From an uncultured Bacteroidales bacterium (GTDB lineage: Bacteria > Bacteroidota > Bacteroidia > Bacteroidales > Paludibacteraceae), in the NCBI GenBank assembly GCA_937910305.1, contig CALEPS010000187.1, positions 1 through 17,743 of the forward strand: DNA of 17,743 nt. Reading direction: 5' to 3'. A program made the position numbers and the translations under genes. Positions within the stretch are counted from its first letter, which is position 1, and each line of letters begins with the position of its first letter. Positions 6,879 to 14,095 of this stretch are shown here, piece after piece. The notes under the pieces were generated by a model. That model had not been told where the DNA came from, ran no database searches, and saw only the letters and a program-made list of their open reading frames with translations.

Positions 6879-8438
6879 CTATTCTACTATTATTCTGCCT
6901 TGCGAAGCGGCGTATTGGGCAGGGACATTGCCGTTATGCACCTCCTGGATATACGGAGCGAGCGTCTCACGGCAAAGCGTAGTGTATTTTTTGATTACAG
7001 GGCACTGACGGAAAGCATCGTAGGAACCGCCGTTGTATGCGCAATAATCGGTGGTACCTACGGTATAAGTGGCAGTCGGGTCAATGGGCTTGTAAGTGCC
7101 ATCCGGCTGCAACACTTCCGCAGAAGTGATGGTATGATCCGCCACGCGTACCGTGAAACGCATTCCCGATACCTGCGGGAATGAGCCATCCTCTTCAGGA
7201 AGAGTGGCAGTGCATAGTTGCAGCATATTCAGGATTTGCGCTCCTGTTGCCTGGATGGTTACGATGCGGTTGTCGAATGGCTGCATGTCTATCACCTGCT
7301 TAAAAGTTACATCACCGGCTTCTATATTGGCACGAATACCTCCTCCATTGTTGAATGCAATGTCCGCCTTGGTGACATAACGGAATGCATCTGTGCACAG
7401 GTCACCGGCGTTCGTCTCCGCTTTGCGCACCATACGGGTGCCCTTACCGTCATCAATAGCCAGCCTGTAATCGGAATGGAAGACCACCTTGCCGACTTCC
7501 GCATCGAGCAAGCGATGAATGCTATCTGTTGTACTTGCAACAACGGCATTGCTGAACGTAATAGACTCCGCCGGGATGAGTTCTACATGGAAGCCGCCGG
7601 CTGAATCAATCAGCAGTTTGCCCACGTTGGCAAAAGCGGTTCCGGTCTGCGAGATATAGACCGGTTTGCCTGCCGCATTGAGCACGGTGTCGCAAGGAAT
7701 CACACTATGGGTATGACCGTCAAAGACGACATCAATGCCTGTCGTTGCCGCTACCAAGGCATGTGAGGTCGGATCCGATCTTGACTCTTTCTCACCTAAA
7801 TGCGACAGGAGAATGACATAATCGGCACCGGCTTTTCGCACCTCGTCCACTGCCTGCTGCACCAACTGCGGTAACTCGGATTGCTTGAGGTCGTAGAGCT
7901 GGCTGCCTTTCTCGTCATAGAACGAATAGGATTCTGCGGTCATAGTCTCAGGCGTGAGAACTCCCACAAAGGCTATTTTGCGTTTTCCGTATTCGCGTAT
8001 CGTATATGCCGGGAAGAAACGGTTACCCTGCATGTCGAAGAAATTGGCACATATCACCGGCGCGTTAAAGCCCTTCAGCAATTCCAGCATGCGTGGTCCT
8101 CCAAAGTCAAACTCATGATTCCCCAACCCAACGGCATCATAGTGCATAGTACGCATGATATCCACTATATAACTGCCCGTTGAAAGCGCTCCGACAGTGC
8201 CGCCCATCAGAAAATCACCGCTGGAGGTCAGCCCCACATAGGCAGTGTCGGAAATAGCATCGCGGAGGCCCGCCATCTTGGCATAGCCGTCTATGGCGCA
8301 ATGCACGTCGTTCTCATAGAGAATCACAATACTCGATTTCTTTTCATCGGGTTTTACATCCTCTTTCGGCTGACAGGATGTGAATGTAGTCATGTTGCAG
8401 AGCAGACTCAATGCAACAATCCAATAAATTTGTTTCAT
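6879..8438 (-). CDS. 5'-nucleotidase / UDP-sugar hydrolase family lipoprotein
   Basis: A 519-aa exported metallophosphatase. The signal peptide ends in a TSC lipobox (Cys22). The calcineurin-like domain shows all metal-binding motifs: D44-x-H46 (ENDVH), D75 (SGDF), GNHEFD (106-111), H213 (LSHLG) and GHTH (241-244). The C-terminal 5'-nucleotidase domain carries NAGDL (343-347) and the base-binding NGGGIR (364-369). These enzymes dephosphorylate nucleotides, or split UDP-sugars, outside the inner membrane, providing phosphate and nucleosides. It is the first gene of the seven-gene run. Its upstream region carries an 11-bp tandem repeat and the relic tail of another gene; no clear promoter was found. 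Confidence 0.92.
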   Translation of the reverse strand: MKQIYWIVALSLLCNMTTFTSCQPKEDVKPDEKKSSIVILYENDVHCAIDGYAKMAGLRDAISDTAYVGLTSSGDFLMGGTVGALSTGSYIVDIMRTMHYDAVGLGNHEFDFGGPRMLELLKGFNAPVICANFFDMQGNRFFPAYTIREYGKRKIAFVGVLTPETMTAESYSFYDEKGSQLYDLKQSELPQLVQQAVDEVRKAGADYVILLSHLGEKESRSDPTSHALVAATTGIDVVFDGHTHSVIPCDTVLNAAGKPVYISQTGTAFANVGKLLIDSAGGFHVELIPAESITFSNAVVASTTDSIHRLLDAEVGKVVFHSDYRLAIDDGKGTRMVRKAETNAGDLCTDAFRYVTKADIAFNNGGGIRANIEAGDVTFKQVIDMQPFDNRIVTIQATGAQILNMLQLCTATLPEEDGSFPQVSGMRFTVRVADHTITSAEVLQPDGTYKPIDPTATYTVGTTDYCAYNGGSYDAFRQCPVIKKYTTLCRETLAPYIQEVHNGNVPAQYAASQGRIIVE

Positions 8439-8460
8439 TGTGTATGTATTTGTTTATTGT

Positions 8461-8520
8461 TTATTCTGTTTCTTTTCGTAACTGCGCAATGATGAACCCG
8501 CGGAGGGTGGCTTTGGTTAT
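8461..8520 (-). pseudogene. Relic C-terminal tail (TLRGFIIA) of an unidentified protein
   Basis: In the minus strand, 8520-8461 translates as ITKATLRGFIIAQLRKETE followed by a TAA stop. The eight residues TLRGFIIA are identical to those near the end of the partial gene at the right edge of the window. The five nucleotide differences across these 24 bases are all at third codon positions and synonymous. There is no intact gene upstream: the frame runs into the 11-bp tandem repeat and reaches a stop at 8562. It is best seen as a gene remnant in the 5'-nucleotidase leader. Confidence 0.4.
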
Positions 8521-8578
8521 ACTAATGTATCGTATATCTAACGTGTATCTAACGTGTATCTATCGTATATGTATCGTG
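8521..8578. repeat. 11-bp tandem repeat, about five units
   Basis: Plus-strand units are ACTAATGTATC, GTATATCTAAC, GTGTATCTAAC, GTGTATCTATC and GTATATGTATC, then a partial GTG (8521-8578). The array lies in the 164-bp gap between the aspartic protease gene and the 5'-nucleotidase, about 80 bp before the nucleotidase start. Confidence 0.75.
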
Positions 8579-8602
8579 TTTGACAGCGGATTAATAGCGG
8601 GA

Positions 8603-9928
8603 TTATTGGGGAGAATCTATTTTTAGATACATATCCTTCAAGTTGATTGTGATACTATTGAACTGCCGGAGGAAATCCATGCCCATGCGGCCGTCGTGCT
8701 GATGCAGGTACTCGCCGGATGACGGATAGAGATACACCTCCTCCATGCTTACAGGTTGGTCACCAACCATAAAAGATGCACTTGGCAGGAGCAGCACTTC
8801 CATGTTGTGAATCTGTCCATAGGAGAGCGTGGAAATCGTATCTTTCTGCGCCGTGTTGCCGGTCTCGACGGCGAACTTATGATAATAAGCGCTGTATAGT
8901 TCTGCGGTGGAACAACCTGTGTCCAGATGGAAGGTCAGGGGGACGGAATCTTTCTTGGCTCTCAGTAGCAGGCTTCCGTCAATGAGCAGATTCGGCTTTG
9001 TGTCTTGCGGCATAGGAGTAGGTTGTGCAGGAAAGACCAGTTGTTGCTTGTCCATGTGCAGCTGTGTCTCCGGAAAGGCAGCTATAATATCCATTCCGAG
9101 GATGGCGTCCACACCGGTCATCAGCGTGTCAATAGCGTCCGACAGCCCCACATACGCAACAAGATTACGGCATGTGATTTCACCTATTTGCAGGCTGTCT
9201 ATCCATGCCCGCAGACCTTTCTGCGAACCGTTGACAGTGACGGTGTCCGGCAGGATGGTAAGCCCCATTTCCCGAGCGGTCTTTTCGAACAGAAAAGTGG
9301 CTCCTGCTCCCGTATCAAAAATAAACGGGTATTCCTTCCCGTGTACCAGCACAGGGACCGTCATGAGGTTTCCTTTATAGGCTTTCTTTCCGCCGCGCAT
9401 CCATTCTTCGCGTTTGGTTACTTGCGGTTCGATAAGACGGAAAGGCACCGCTATGTCATGGTTCGGGCGCGAGACAGACAAAGGAGCATAGTTGCGCAAA
9501 ACGGCATAGTGTTTCTGAAGCGTCCGAAGCGCCTGCGTCTCTGTCACACCGGAGGATTCCAACTGATTTATAATACGCTGGATGCCGTCTGCCGCCTCAG
9601 CGTAATGTCCCTGTTTACCAATGAGTTGCAAGCGCAAGAGTGCAAAATTGAGGGCAGTCTGTGTGCCTAATTCCGCCTGATGTTCGGAGAGCAGTTGGGT
9701 CAAAGCAGCCACAGCCTCCTCCGTGCGGTTCGTGCGTGCCTGCAGCATCGCCTCGGCTATCAGACGCAGGTAATCCGTCTGCATGGAATCGCTGTACAGC
9801 GGCAGGTCTTCCGCCAGTGCGAACCACTCCTCGTTGTTCACCAACGAAGCAATATGTGTATCCGCCTCCTGCGCGCGTAACACACTCGCCATAAGGCATA
9901 TGAGAATCAGTAAGACTGTTTTTTTCAT
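8603..9928 (-). CDS. Secreted two-lobed retropepsin-like aspartic protease
   Basis: A 441-aa protein with an N-terminal signal peptide (MKKTVLLILICLMASVLRAQ). A helical, TPR-like region (about 30-145) is followed by two retropepsin-like lobes. Lobe 1 has FIFDTGAGAT (203-211; D205-T-G) and the partner motif ILGMDII (277-283). Lobe 2 has FHLDTGCS (333-340; D336-T-G) and RMGMDFL (414-420). One chain therefore seems to hold both catalytic aspartates, as in pepsin. The start is placed at MKKT because the longer in-frame start would run into the Fic gene. It begins 16 nt after the Fic gene, so the two are probably co-transcribed. Its substrate is unknown; it probably acts in the periplasm or outside the cell. 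Confidence 0.88.
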   Translation of the reverse strand: MKKTVLLILICLMASVLRAQEADTHIASLVNNEEWFALAEDLPLYSDSMQTDYLRLIAEAMLQARTNRTEEAVAALTQLLSEHQAELGTQTALNFALLRLQLIGKQGHYAEAADGIQRIINQLESSGVTETQALRTLQKHYAVLRNYAPLSVSRPNHDIAVPFRLIEPQVTKREEWMRGGKKAYKGNLMTVPVLVHGKEYPFIFDTGAGATFLFEKTAREMGLTILPDTVTVNGSQKGLRAWIDSLQIGEITCRNLVAYVGLSDAIDTLMTGVDAILGMDIIAAFPETQLHMDKQQLVFPAQPTPMPQDTKPNLLIDGSLLLRAKKDSVPLTFHLDTGCSTAELYSAYYHKFAVETGNTAQKDTISTLSYGQIHNMEVLLLPSASFMVGDQPVSMEEVYLYPSSGEYLHQHDGRMGMDFLRQFNSITINLKDMYLKIDSPQ

Positions 9929-9944
9929 TGTTATTCGTGCGTTT

Positions 9945-11012
9945 TTATCTGGAGGGGGTGATGAAGACACGCCATTTGCCATTCTCGTCTTTTTGGATAT
10001 ATCCTTTGTCTTGCAGGGATTGCAGCATTTTCTGGATAGCCGAACGGTTGATGCCTATTTCTTCTTGCAAGTATGCAAAGGTTATGACAGGCTCTGTTCG
10101 CAACTCGCGAAGAATCTTGGCGTAAGTGGGTGTCCTGAAAGCAATCCGCTCTCCATCGTACCACCATATATTTTCATCCCTCTCCGTCACAAACAAAACA
10201 TCGTTCTCAATCTCTTTCGCAATCAGATCGTTCATGTGTTTATAGAAGGGGCGTATCTGCTTGAGCGAGGCATGAGCCCCTTCGGCAGGCGTTGATCCGA
10301 CAATCAAATCCGCTTGGTGAAGCGCTTCCAGATAAGCTTGTTTGAGACGGCTGCGGACCACAATCATCGGATAACCATGGCGAGAAAGAATATAATTGAC
10401 CATCAGCCGCGCAATACGTCCGTTGCCGTCCTCAAAGGGGTGAATGCGAATATAGCGGTAGTGGAAGAGTATCGCCAAGTCGATAGGTGATAATTTGCCC
10501 TCTTTTTCTTCTTTATTGTACCAGTCCATGAGGTCAGTCATCAAAGCAGGCGTTTCCTCCGGCGAGGCATAATCAAAGCGGTCCCCGTAGCGCGTGATGA
10601 CACTATTCGGGCGGGTCTTGTATTGTCCAGCATGGATGGTGTAACTGGTCTGCATGCCTCCGGGCAGATTGCGATAGACGGTATAATCCTCGCGTAATAA
10701 GGTCTTGTGCAGTGTGCGGATGAAGTTCTGGGTCAGCGGTTGCTTGTTTTCCGTCGCTTCTGATAGCATCATCTTTAGCCCGACATTGCTGGCTTTCATC
10801 TCTTCGCAGTCGCGGAATTCCGCTTCACCGATAACCTTGCCAAAGAGCAACAGCAATTCCGTTTGCCCATACGTCAGCGTGTTGCCCTCAATATGGTTGC
10901 TGTTGTAGTTGAACTCGACCGTAAACCGACGGCTTAAACGCTCGCGGTCTCTCGGGGAAATGGGCTGAATTGCTTGCCATTTGTCCAATGCTGTTTGAAG
11001 TTTCTTATCCAT
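9945..11012 (-). CDS. Fic family protein (class II), C-terminal winged helix
   Basis: A 355-aa Fic-domain protein. The catalytic motif HPFEDGNGRIAR (191-202) is intact, with His191, Asp195, Asn197, Arg199 and Arg202. An N-terminal inhibitory motif SNHIEGN (38-44) fits the class II pattern S/T-x3-E-G/N, with Glu42 expected to block ATP until released. Residues about 305-355 form a winged helix (ITFAYLQEEIGINRSAIQKM). This architecture resembles characterised class II Fic proteins. Fic enzymes transfer AMP to hydroxyl groups of target proteins; the target here is unknown. It has its own strong promoter and a palindromic site in the leader, and precedes the aspartic protease gene by 16 nt. Confidence 0.93.
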   Translation of the reverse strand: MDKKLQTALDKWQAIQPISPRDRERLSRRFTVEFNYNSNHIEGNTLTYGQTELLLLFGKVIGEAEFRDCEEMKASNVGLKMMLSEATENKQPLTQNFIRTLHKTLLREDYTVYRNLPGGMQTSYTIHAGQYKTRPNSVITRYGDRFDYASPEETPALMTDLMDWYNKEEKEGKLSPIDLAILFHYRYIRIHPFEDGNGRIARLMVNYILSRHGYPMIVVRSRLKQAYLEALHQADLIVGSTPAEGAHASLKQIRPFYKHMNDLIAKEIENDVLFVTERDENIWWYDGERIAFRTPTYAKILRELRTEPVITFAYLQEEIGINRSAIQKMLQSLQDKGYIQKDENGKWRVFITPSR

Positions 11013-11023
11013 AGATACTATGA

Positions 11024-11056
11024 TTTACCACCTTAATTAGTGGTAAACTTACCACC
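11024..11056. promoter_or_regulatory. Three-half-site palindrome in the Fic gene leader
   Basis: TTTACCAC (11024-11031) and GTGGTAAA (11040-11047) form a perfect 8-bp inverted repeat with an 8-nt spacer. A third half site TTACCAC (11049-11055) pairs with the same central arm to form GTGGTAA-AC-TTACCAC. The sites lie between the predicted transcription start (~11060) and the Fic ATG (11012), where a repressor or an RNA hairpin could act. Autoregulation by the Fic protein's own winged helix is an inference. Confidence 0.6.
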
Positions 11057-11066
11057 AAAAACGCTG

Positions 11067-11098
11067 CAAAAGTACTGCTTTTTTATGAATTATGCAAA
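11067..11098 (-). promoter_or_regulatory. Promoter of the Fic-aspartic protease unit
   Basis: On the minus strand TTTG (11095-11098), 20 nt, then TACTTTTG (11067-11074) match the Bacteroidetes -33/-7 consensus exactly. The start site would lie near 11060, about 50 nt before the Fic start codon. Confidence 0.8.
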
Positions 11099-11200
11099 TA
11101 AAATCGTTCAAAAATGGAAGAAAACTGCGATTTTTGCGGAAGAATCACTCTACGGATGTCTCATAAATATACCATAAATCAAGAGCAGTTACAAGATTCG

Positions 11201-12049
11201 TTACGAATTTCTATAGGCTATCGGAGTCATGCCTGTCTCGCGGAGGAAGAAACGGGAAAAGAGAGTGGTCTCTTTGAAATCCAGTTGAAAAGCGATGTCG
11301 CATATCGGTTGGTCGGAGTGTTTGAGCAGCACTTTCGCTTGCAGTAGCGTGCGCGCGTTGAGCCACTGCATCACCGTCTGTCCGCTCTGCTGCCTGATGA
11401 CCGACGAGAGATGATTAGGCGTGAGCAACAGCCGCTCGGCATAGAAAGGCACATTTCGTTCCGTAGCCCCATATTGTGCCACCAGTTCCAGAAACTGCTG
11501 CATAATCTGCTCGCCGTGGCTAAGCACATGCTGTGAGGTTTGCTCGGATTGCCGATGTAAATGCTTCAGGTCATTCATCATCGCCGTCAGCAGATGTTCG
11601 ATGGTCTGCATCGAGAAAGACGGCTTATGCACCACTTTCCATGCCAAATGGATGTAGTCGCCGATTCGTTCAAAATCTTCCTCGCCGAGTGACAGTTTCC
11701 GGCATTGGGCAAACGAGATAGCAAGATTCTTGTAACTCACTGCCTGCAAGTTAAAATCTTCCGATACATCCCGGATTTCGATATAGTTATTCTCCGGCAC
11801 TACCATCACATCGCCTTGTTGCATTGCAAAAGGTAGCAGATTGATAACAAGCGTGGCACTACCGGCGGTGATACGAATAATTCGCCCCACCTCCACTATC
11901 TTGGGAGTACTCACTATCTTTAGAATAGGAGTATGCAAGAGCGCGCGTGCATCGTAGAAAATGACGCACTCATCACTGACATAGATGTCCGTATTATGAT
12001 GTGCCAGCGTTTGTAACGATGCCGGAGTAAGAGTTCGTGCTGTTTTCAT
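11201..12049 (-). CDS. AraC family transcriptional regulator
   Basis: A 282-aa regulator with a beta-rich N-terminal sensing domain (about 20-125, including AMQQGDVMVVPENNY) and a C-terminal AraC-type double helix-turn-helix (about 195-282). Recognisable blocks are YAERLLLTPNHLSSVIRQQ for the first HTH and PICDIAFQLDFKETTLFSRF for the second, ending in the usual FSRFFLRETGMTP. The start is set at MKTART because upstream in-frame ATGs fall at or before the predicted transcription start. The gene is divergent from the HXXEE membrane protein, its most likely target apart from itself; this is inferred from position only. Confidence 0.88.
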   Translation of the reverse strand: MKTARTLTPASLQTLAHHNTDIYVSDECVIFYDARALLHTPILKIVSTPKIVEVGRIIRITAGSATLVINLLPFAMQQGDVMVVPENNYIEIRDVSEDFNLQAVSYKNLAISFAQCRKLSLGEEDFERIGDYIHLAWKVVHKPSFSMQTIEHLLTAMMNDLKHLHRQSEQTSQHVLSHGEQIMQQFLELVAQYGATERNVPFYAERLLLTPNHLSSVIRQQSGQTVMQWLNARTLLQAKVLLKHSDQPICDIAFQLDFKETTLFSRFFLRETGMTPIAYRNS

Positions 12050-12068
12050 CTTTGTACTCATTTCGGTG

Positions 12069-12100
12069 CAAAGGTACATAATTTTCGGCAATTATGCAAA
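12069..12100 (-). promoter_or_regulatory. Promoter of the AraC regulator
   Basis: The minus strand carries TTTG (12097-12100), 20 nt, then TACCTTTG (12069-12076), a full match to the Bacteroidetes consensus. The start site near 12062 leaves only a short leader, which decides the choice of MKTART (12049) as start codon. TGCAAATA (12095-12102) and TATTTGCA (12122-12129) form an 8-bp inverted repeat over the -33 side. Confidence 0.8.
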
Positions 12101-12149
12101 TAAAAAACGCATTTTTCGTAGTATTTGCACATATTTTCGTTGAAAAGGT

Positions 12150-12181
12150 TTAGTATGTCTGCAAGAAAAACAGTAATTTTG
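12150..12181 (+). promoter_or_regulatory. Promoter of the HXXEE gene
   Basis: TAATTTTG at 12174-12181 matches the -7 element. The -33 position, 20 nt upstream, reads GTTTAG, an imperfect TTTG. The start codon follows 48 bp after the -7 element. Confidence 0.6.
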
Positions 12182-12229
12182 CATCGTCATTTGAAATCAA
12201 CTTGTAAAACAATCTAAATACGTATCATT

Positions 12230-12847
12230 ATGTGGAAATTTATGAAAAACTACGCATTGGAGATTTACACTGTAATCGCCATGCTTTTGATTACCCTTGT
12301 GGCAATGTTTATGGACAACCTGACAGTTATCCAACAGTTTGTCGTTTGGACATCGTTTCTATGTGTTCTGCATGAGTGGGAGGAAAACCGCTATCCGGGT
12401 GGTTTTTTGGAGTTGTTTCAAAAAAACATGCTCGGTTGTGAATTGGACGAAGAGGCTAAAAGCGGCAGTCGTTTGGCAACAGCGGGCTTTATCTATGTGA
12501 TAACCATTGTGCCGTTCTTCTTCGGCGACCGGATTCCGATGTTCCCTGTAGCCATGGCTTCCTTCTGTATCTTTGAGGGTATCATCCACGTGGTAGGAAT
12601 TAAGATTATGCAGTTACGTAAACCCTATTCACCGGGCTTGGTAACGGCTGAAATGGAGTTGATAACCGGCGTTTGCCTGATTGTTTATTTGGCGGTCAAT
12701 CATTTGGGAGCGTGGTACGACTACACCTTCGGTCCGTTTGTCTTCATTGCCTGCTTCATCTGCATGCAGCGTGCCCTTTTAGCAATCATTGGTCTCACCT
12801 ACAAGGATGTTCTTGCCAACGCCCGCAGACGGCTTGCCGGGAAATAA
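12230..12847 (+). CDS. HXXEE domain-containing membrane protein
   Basis: A 205-aa integral membrane protein and the only clear plus-strand gene. The family motif HEWEE is at residues 48-52 in a membrane-proximal context, followed by NRYPGGF. A second polar cluster EGIIHVVG has E116 and H120, then RKPYSPGLVTAEM (130-142). Five or so hydrophobic segments alternate with these motifs. Conserved His and Glu within a membrane protein suggest metal binding or catalysis, but no function is established that I know of. It is divergent from the AraC regulator with 180 bp between the start codons, and convergent with the relic HxlR fragment. Confidence 0.85.
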   Translation: MWKFMKNYALEIYTVIAMLLITLVAMFMDNLTVIQQFVVWTSFLCVLHEWEENRYPGGFLELFQKNMLGCELDEEAKSGSRLATAGFIYVITIVPFFFGDRIPMFPVAMASFCIFEGIIHVVGIKIMQLRKPYSPGLVTAEMELITGVCLIVYLAVNHLGAWYDYTFGPFVFIACFICMQRALLAIIGLTYKDVLANARRRLAGK

Positions 12848-12851
12848 CAAT

Positions 12852-12962
12852 TCACTCTACATCGTTGTTCGTGTCCTCGAACCAGAGGTCGTACTTGTCC
12901 GACAGGTACAACACAAGCAGCGACCATTTGTCGCCGAATTTGTCAATCACGAGTAGTCCTTC
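12852..12962 (-). pseudogene. Fragment of an HxlR regulator gene
   Basis: The minus strand encodes LLVIDKFGDKWSLLVLY, then diverges and stops at 12852. This matches VIEKFGDKWSLLVLY of the intact HxlR gene at 13473-13856. At DNA level 12905-12951 agrees with 13754-13800 at about 43 of 47 positions. In-frame stops lie just upstream (near 12962), and the rest of the wing and C-terminus is missing, so it cannot make a regulator. It appears to be a decayed partial duplicate on the other side of the DUF6512 gene. Confidence 0.8.
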
Positions 12963-12971
12963 TATATTCTT

Positions 12972-13463
12972 TTACCCTAAGTCAGCAAAAATAAGCCAGT
13001 TTGGAGAATGGTAGGTCAACACACCTATGGTCAATATGCTGCACAATATGAGCACAATCCATAGTCTCCAGTGATTCTGCACGAACGGTGCTGTCCGCCA
13101 TCGTTTGGCAATGTGGATGGCGCCAAGCATACAAGCGATATAAATGGCGATATCAAGCAGCATCAATTCATGCCGCACAAATACCCAATAAGAAAAAAAC
13201 GCTATGACTATAAGCGGCATCACTGCCAGCCCTCCTAATACAGGTGCACCTATTTCACGAATGTCGCGGCGACTAATAGTAAGATACAAACTCAGCAACA
13301 GCATTGGGTAAAAAACCATTTTCATGTGGGCCATCACACTCTCTGCTACGGGAAAGAAATAGCCCATAAAATGGTTGAAGAATGGTACGTGATGCACAAA
13401 ATGCATGCTTGTACCAAAGACTATCAGCAATATAGCTGCTATGATTGTTTCTTTGCGGGTCAT
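12972..13463 (-). CDS. DUF6512-like membrane protein
   Basis: A 163-aa protein with five or so transmembrane helices. The N-terminal block GTSMHFVHH (17-25), then FFPVAESVMAHMKMVFYPM (36-54), matches what I recall of DUF6512 proteins (FFPVNESVWEHLK-type). Conserved His21, Glu41 and His46 lie near the membrane face. Function is unknown. It starts 9 nt after the HxlR regulator gene, so the regulator probably controls it together with itself. Confidence 0.75.
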   Translation of the reverse strand: MTRKETIIAAILLIVFGTSMHFVHHVPFFNHFMGYFFPVAESVMAHMKMVFYPMLLLSLYLTISRRDIREIGAPVLGGLAVMPLIVIAFFSYWVFVRHELMLLDIAIYIACMLGAIHIAKRWRTAPFVQNHWRLWIVLILCSILTIGVLTYHSPNWLIFADLG

Positions 13464-13472
13464 GATTCTCTT

Positions 13473-13856
13473 TTATGATTTAAAGCATTCAGTTTTAAAT
13501 AATATCGGTTTATTTGGGGCAATATCGAAATTCTCAAGCGCCCAGCCGATAAGGGCGGAGACATGGGGCATGAGGGACTGACCGCGGGCGGTGAGGCTGT
13601 ACTCAACTCTCGGCGGCACTTCGGGATAAACCTGCCGGCTGATAAGCCCTATTTGTTCAAGCCGTTTGAGCGTCTGCGAGAGCATCTTCTGGGAACAATC
13701 GGACATATCACGGTGTAATTCATTAAAACGCAGCGTGCCATGTTCGTTCAAATGGTACAACACCAAGAGCGACCATTTGTCGCCGAATTTCTCAATCACG
13801 TTCCGAATCGGACAATTTAAGTATTGAGGATCCACCTCCCTCTGCAATTTTCTCAT
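13473..13856 (-). CDS. HxlR family transcriptional regulator
   Basis: A 127-aa winged-helix repressor or activator of the HxlR type. The conserved opening CPIRNVIEKFGDKWSLLVLY (15-34) is followed by GTLRFNELHRDM (40-51), the recognition region QKMLSQTLKRLEQIGLI (56-72) and the wing YPEVPPRVEYSLTARG (77-92). Cys15 occupies the conserved position used for thiol sensing in some HxlR proteins such as HypR, and Cys54 is a second thiol. The gene heads an operon with the DUF6512 membrane protein. Its promoter contains a perfect palindrome suited to autoregulation, and its leader holds a folded element. Confidence 0.9.
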   Translation of the reverse strand: MRKLQREVDPQYLNCPIRNVIEKFGDKWSLLVLYHLNEHGTLRFNELHRDMSDCSQKMLSQTLKRLEQIGLISRQVYPEVPPRVEYSLTARGQSLMPHVSALIGWALENFDIAPNKPILFKTECFKS

Positions 13857-13900
13857 TTTTCTATTTCCTTATTTACTATGAAACAAAAACCTACAAAACC

Positions 13901-14026
13901 CCTCTGCCGTTTGTAAGCCCTGCCGGGCTGATGTAGTTTTGCTTGCTTAATCGTCCTTGTAAGGGAGCTTCCAATACGCTTAACCAATCCAATCTACACT
14001 CCTTGCGGAGTTACAAACGCCCGAGG
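13901..14026 (-). ncRNA. Structured multi-stem leader element upstream of HxlR
   Basis: An outer stem pairs CGTTTGTAA (13908-13916) with TTACAAACG (14011-14019), extended by CCTC (13901-13904) and GAGG (14023-14026). Inside are hairpin AGCCC/GGGCT (13916-13929), stem TGTAG/CTACA (13932-13936 with 13994-13998) enclosing a smaller CCTT/AAGG hairpin (13955-13964), and hairpin ACTCC/GGAGT (13998-14011). Read on the minus strand, the direction of HxlR transcription, the last loop is GCAA, a GNRA tetraloop; on the plus strand it is not. The element lies between the HxlR promoter and start codon. It could be a regulatory RNA leader or a dispersed palindromic repeat; I do not recognise a known riboswitch. 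Confidence 0.5.
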
Positions 14027-14063
14027 CAATAAACATAAAAAACATATTTGCCGAAAGCGGATG

Positions 14064-14095
14064 CAAAATTACAAAAATTTCCGAAAGTAACCAAA
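14064..14095 (-). promoter_or_regulatory. Promoter of the HxlR-DUF6512 operon
   Basis: On the minus strand TTTG (14092-14095), exactly 20 nt, and TAATTTTG (14064-14071) match the Bacteroidetes consensus. The transcript would start near 14057, giving a leader of about 200 nt that contains the structured element. Confidence 0.8.

Noticed and set aside
9005..9670. Plus-strand 221-codon frame inside the aspartic protease gene
   Set aside because: Antisense shadow with low-complexity, basic composition; the minus strand has both DTG lobes.
11114..11347. Plus-strand 77-codon frame across the AraC gene end
   Set aside because: Most of it is antisense to the AraC helix-turn-helix region, with no promoter of its own.
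13901..14026. tRNA gene in the clover-like element
   Set aside because: No acceptor-stem CCA context, T-loop GTTCAAATC-type motif or anticodon arm of the right size; stem spacing does not fit a tRNA.
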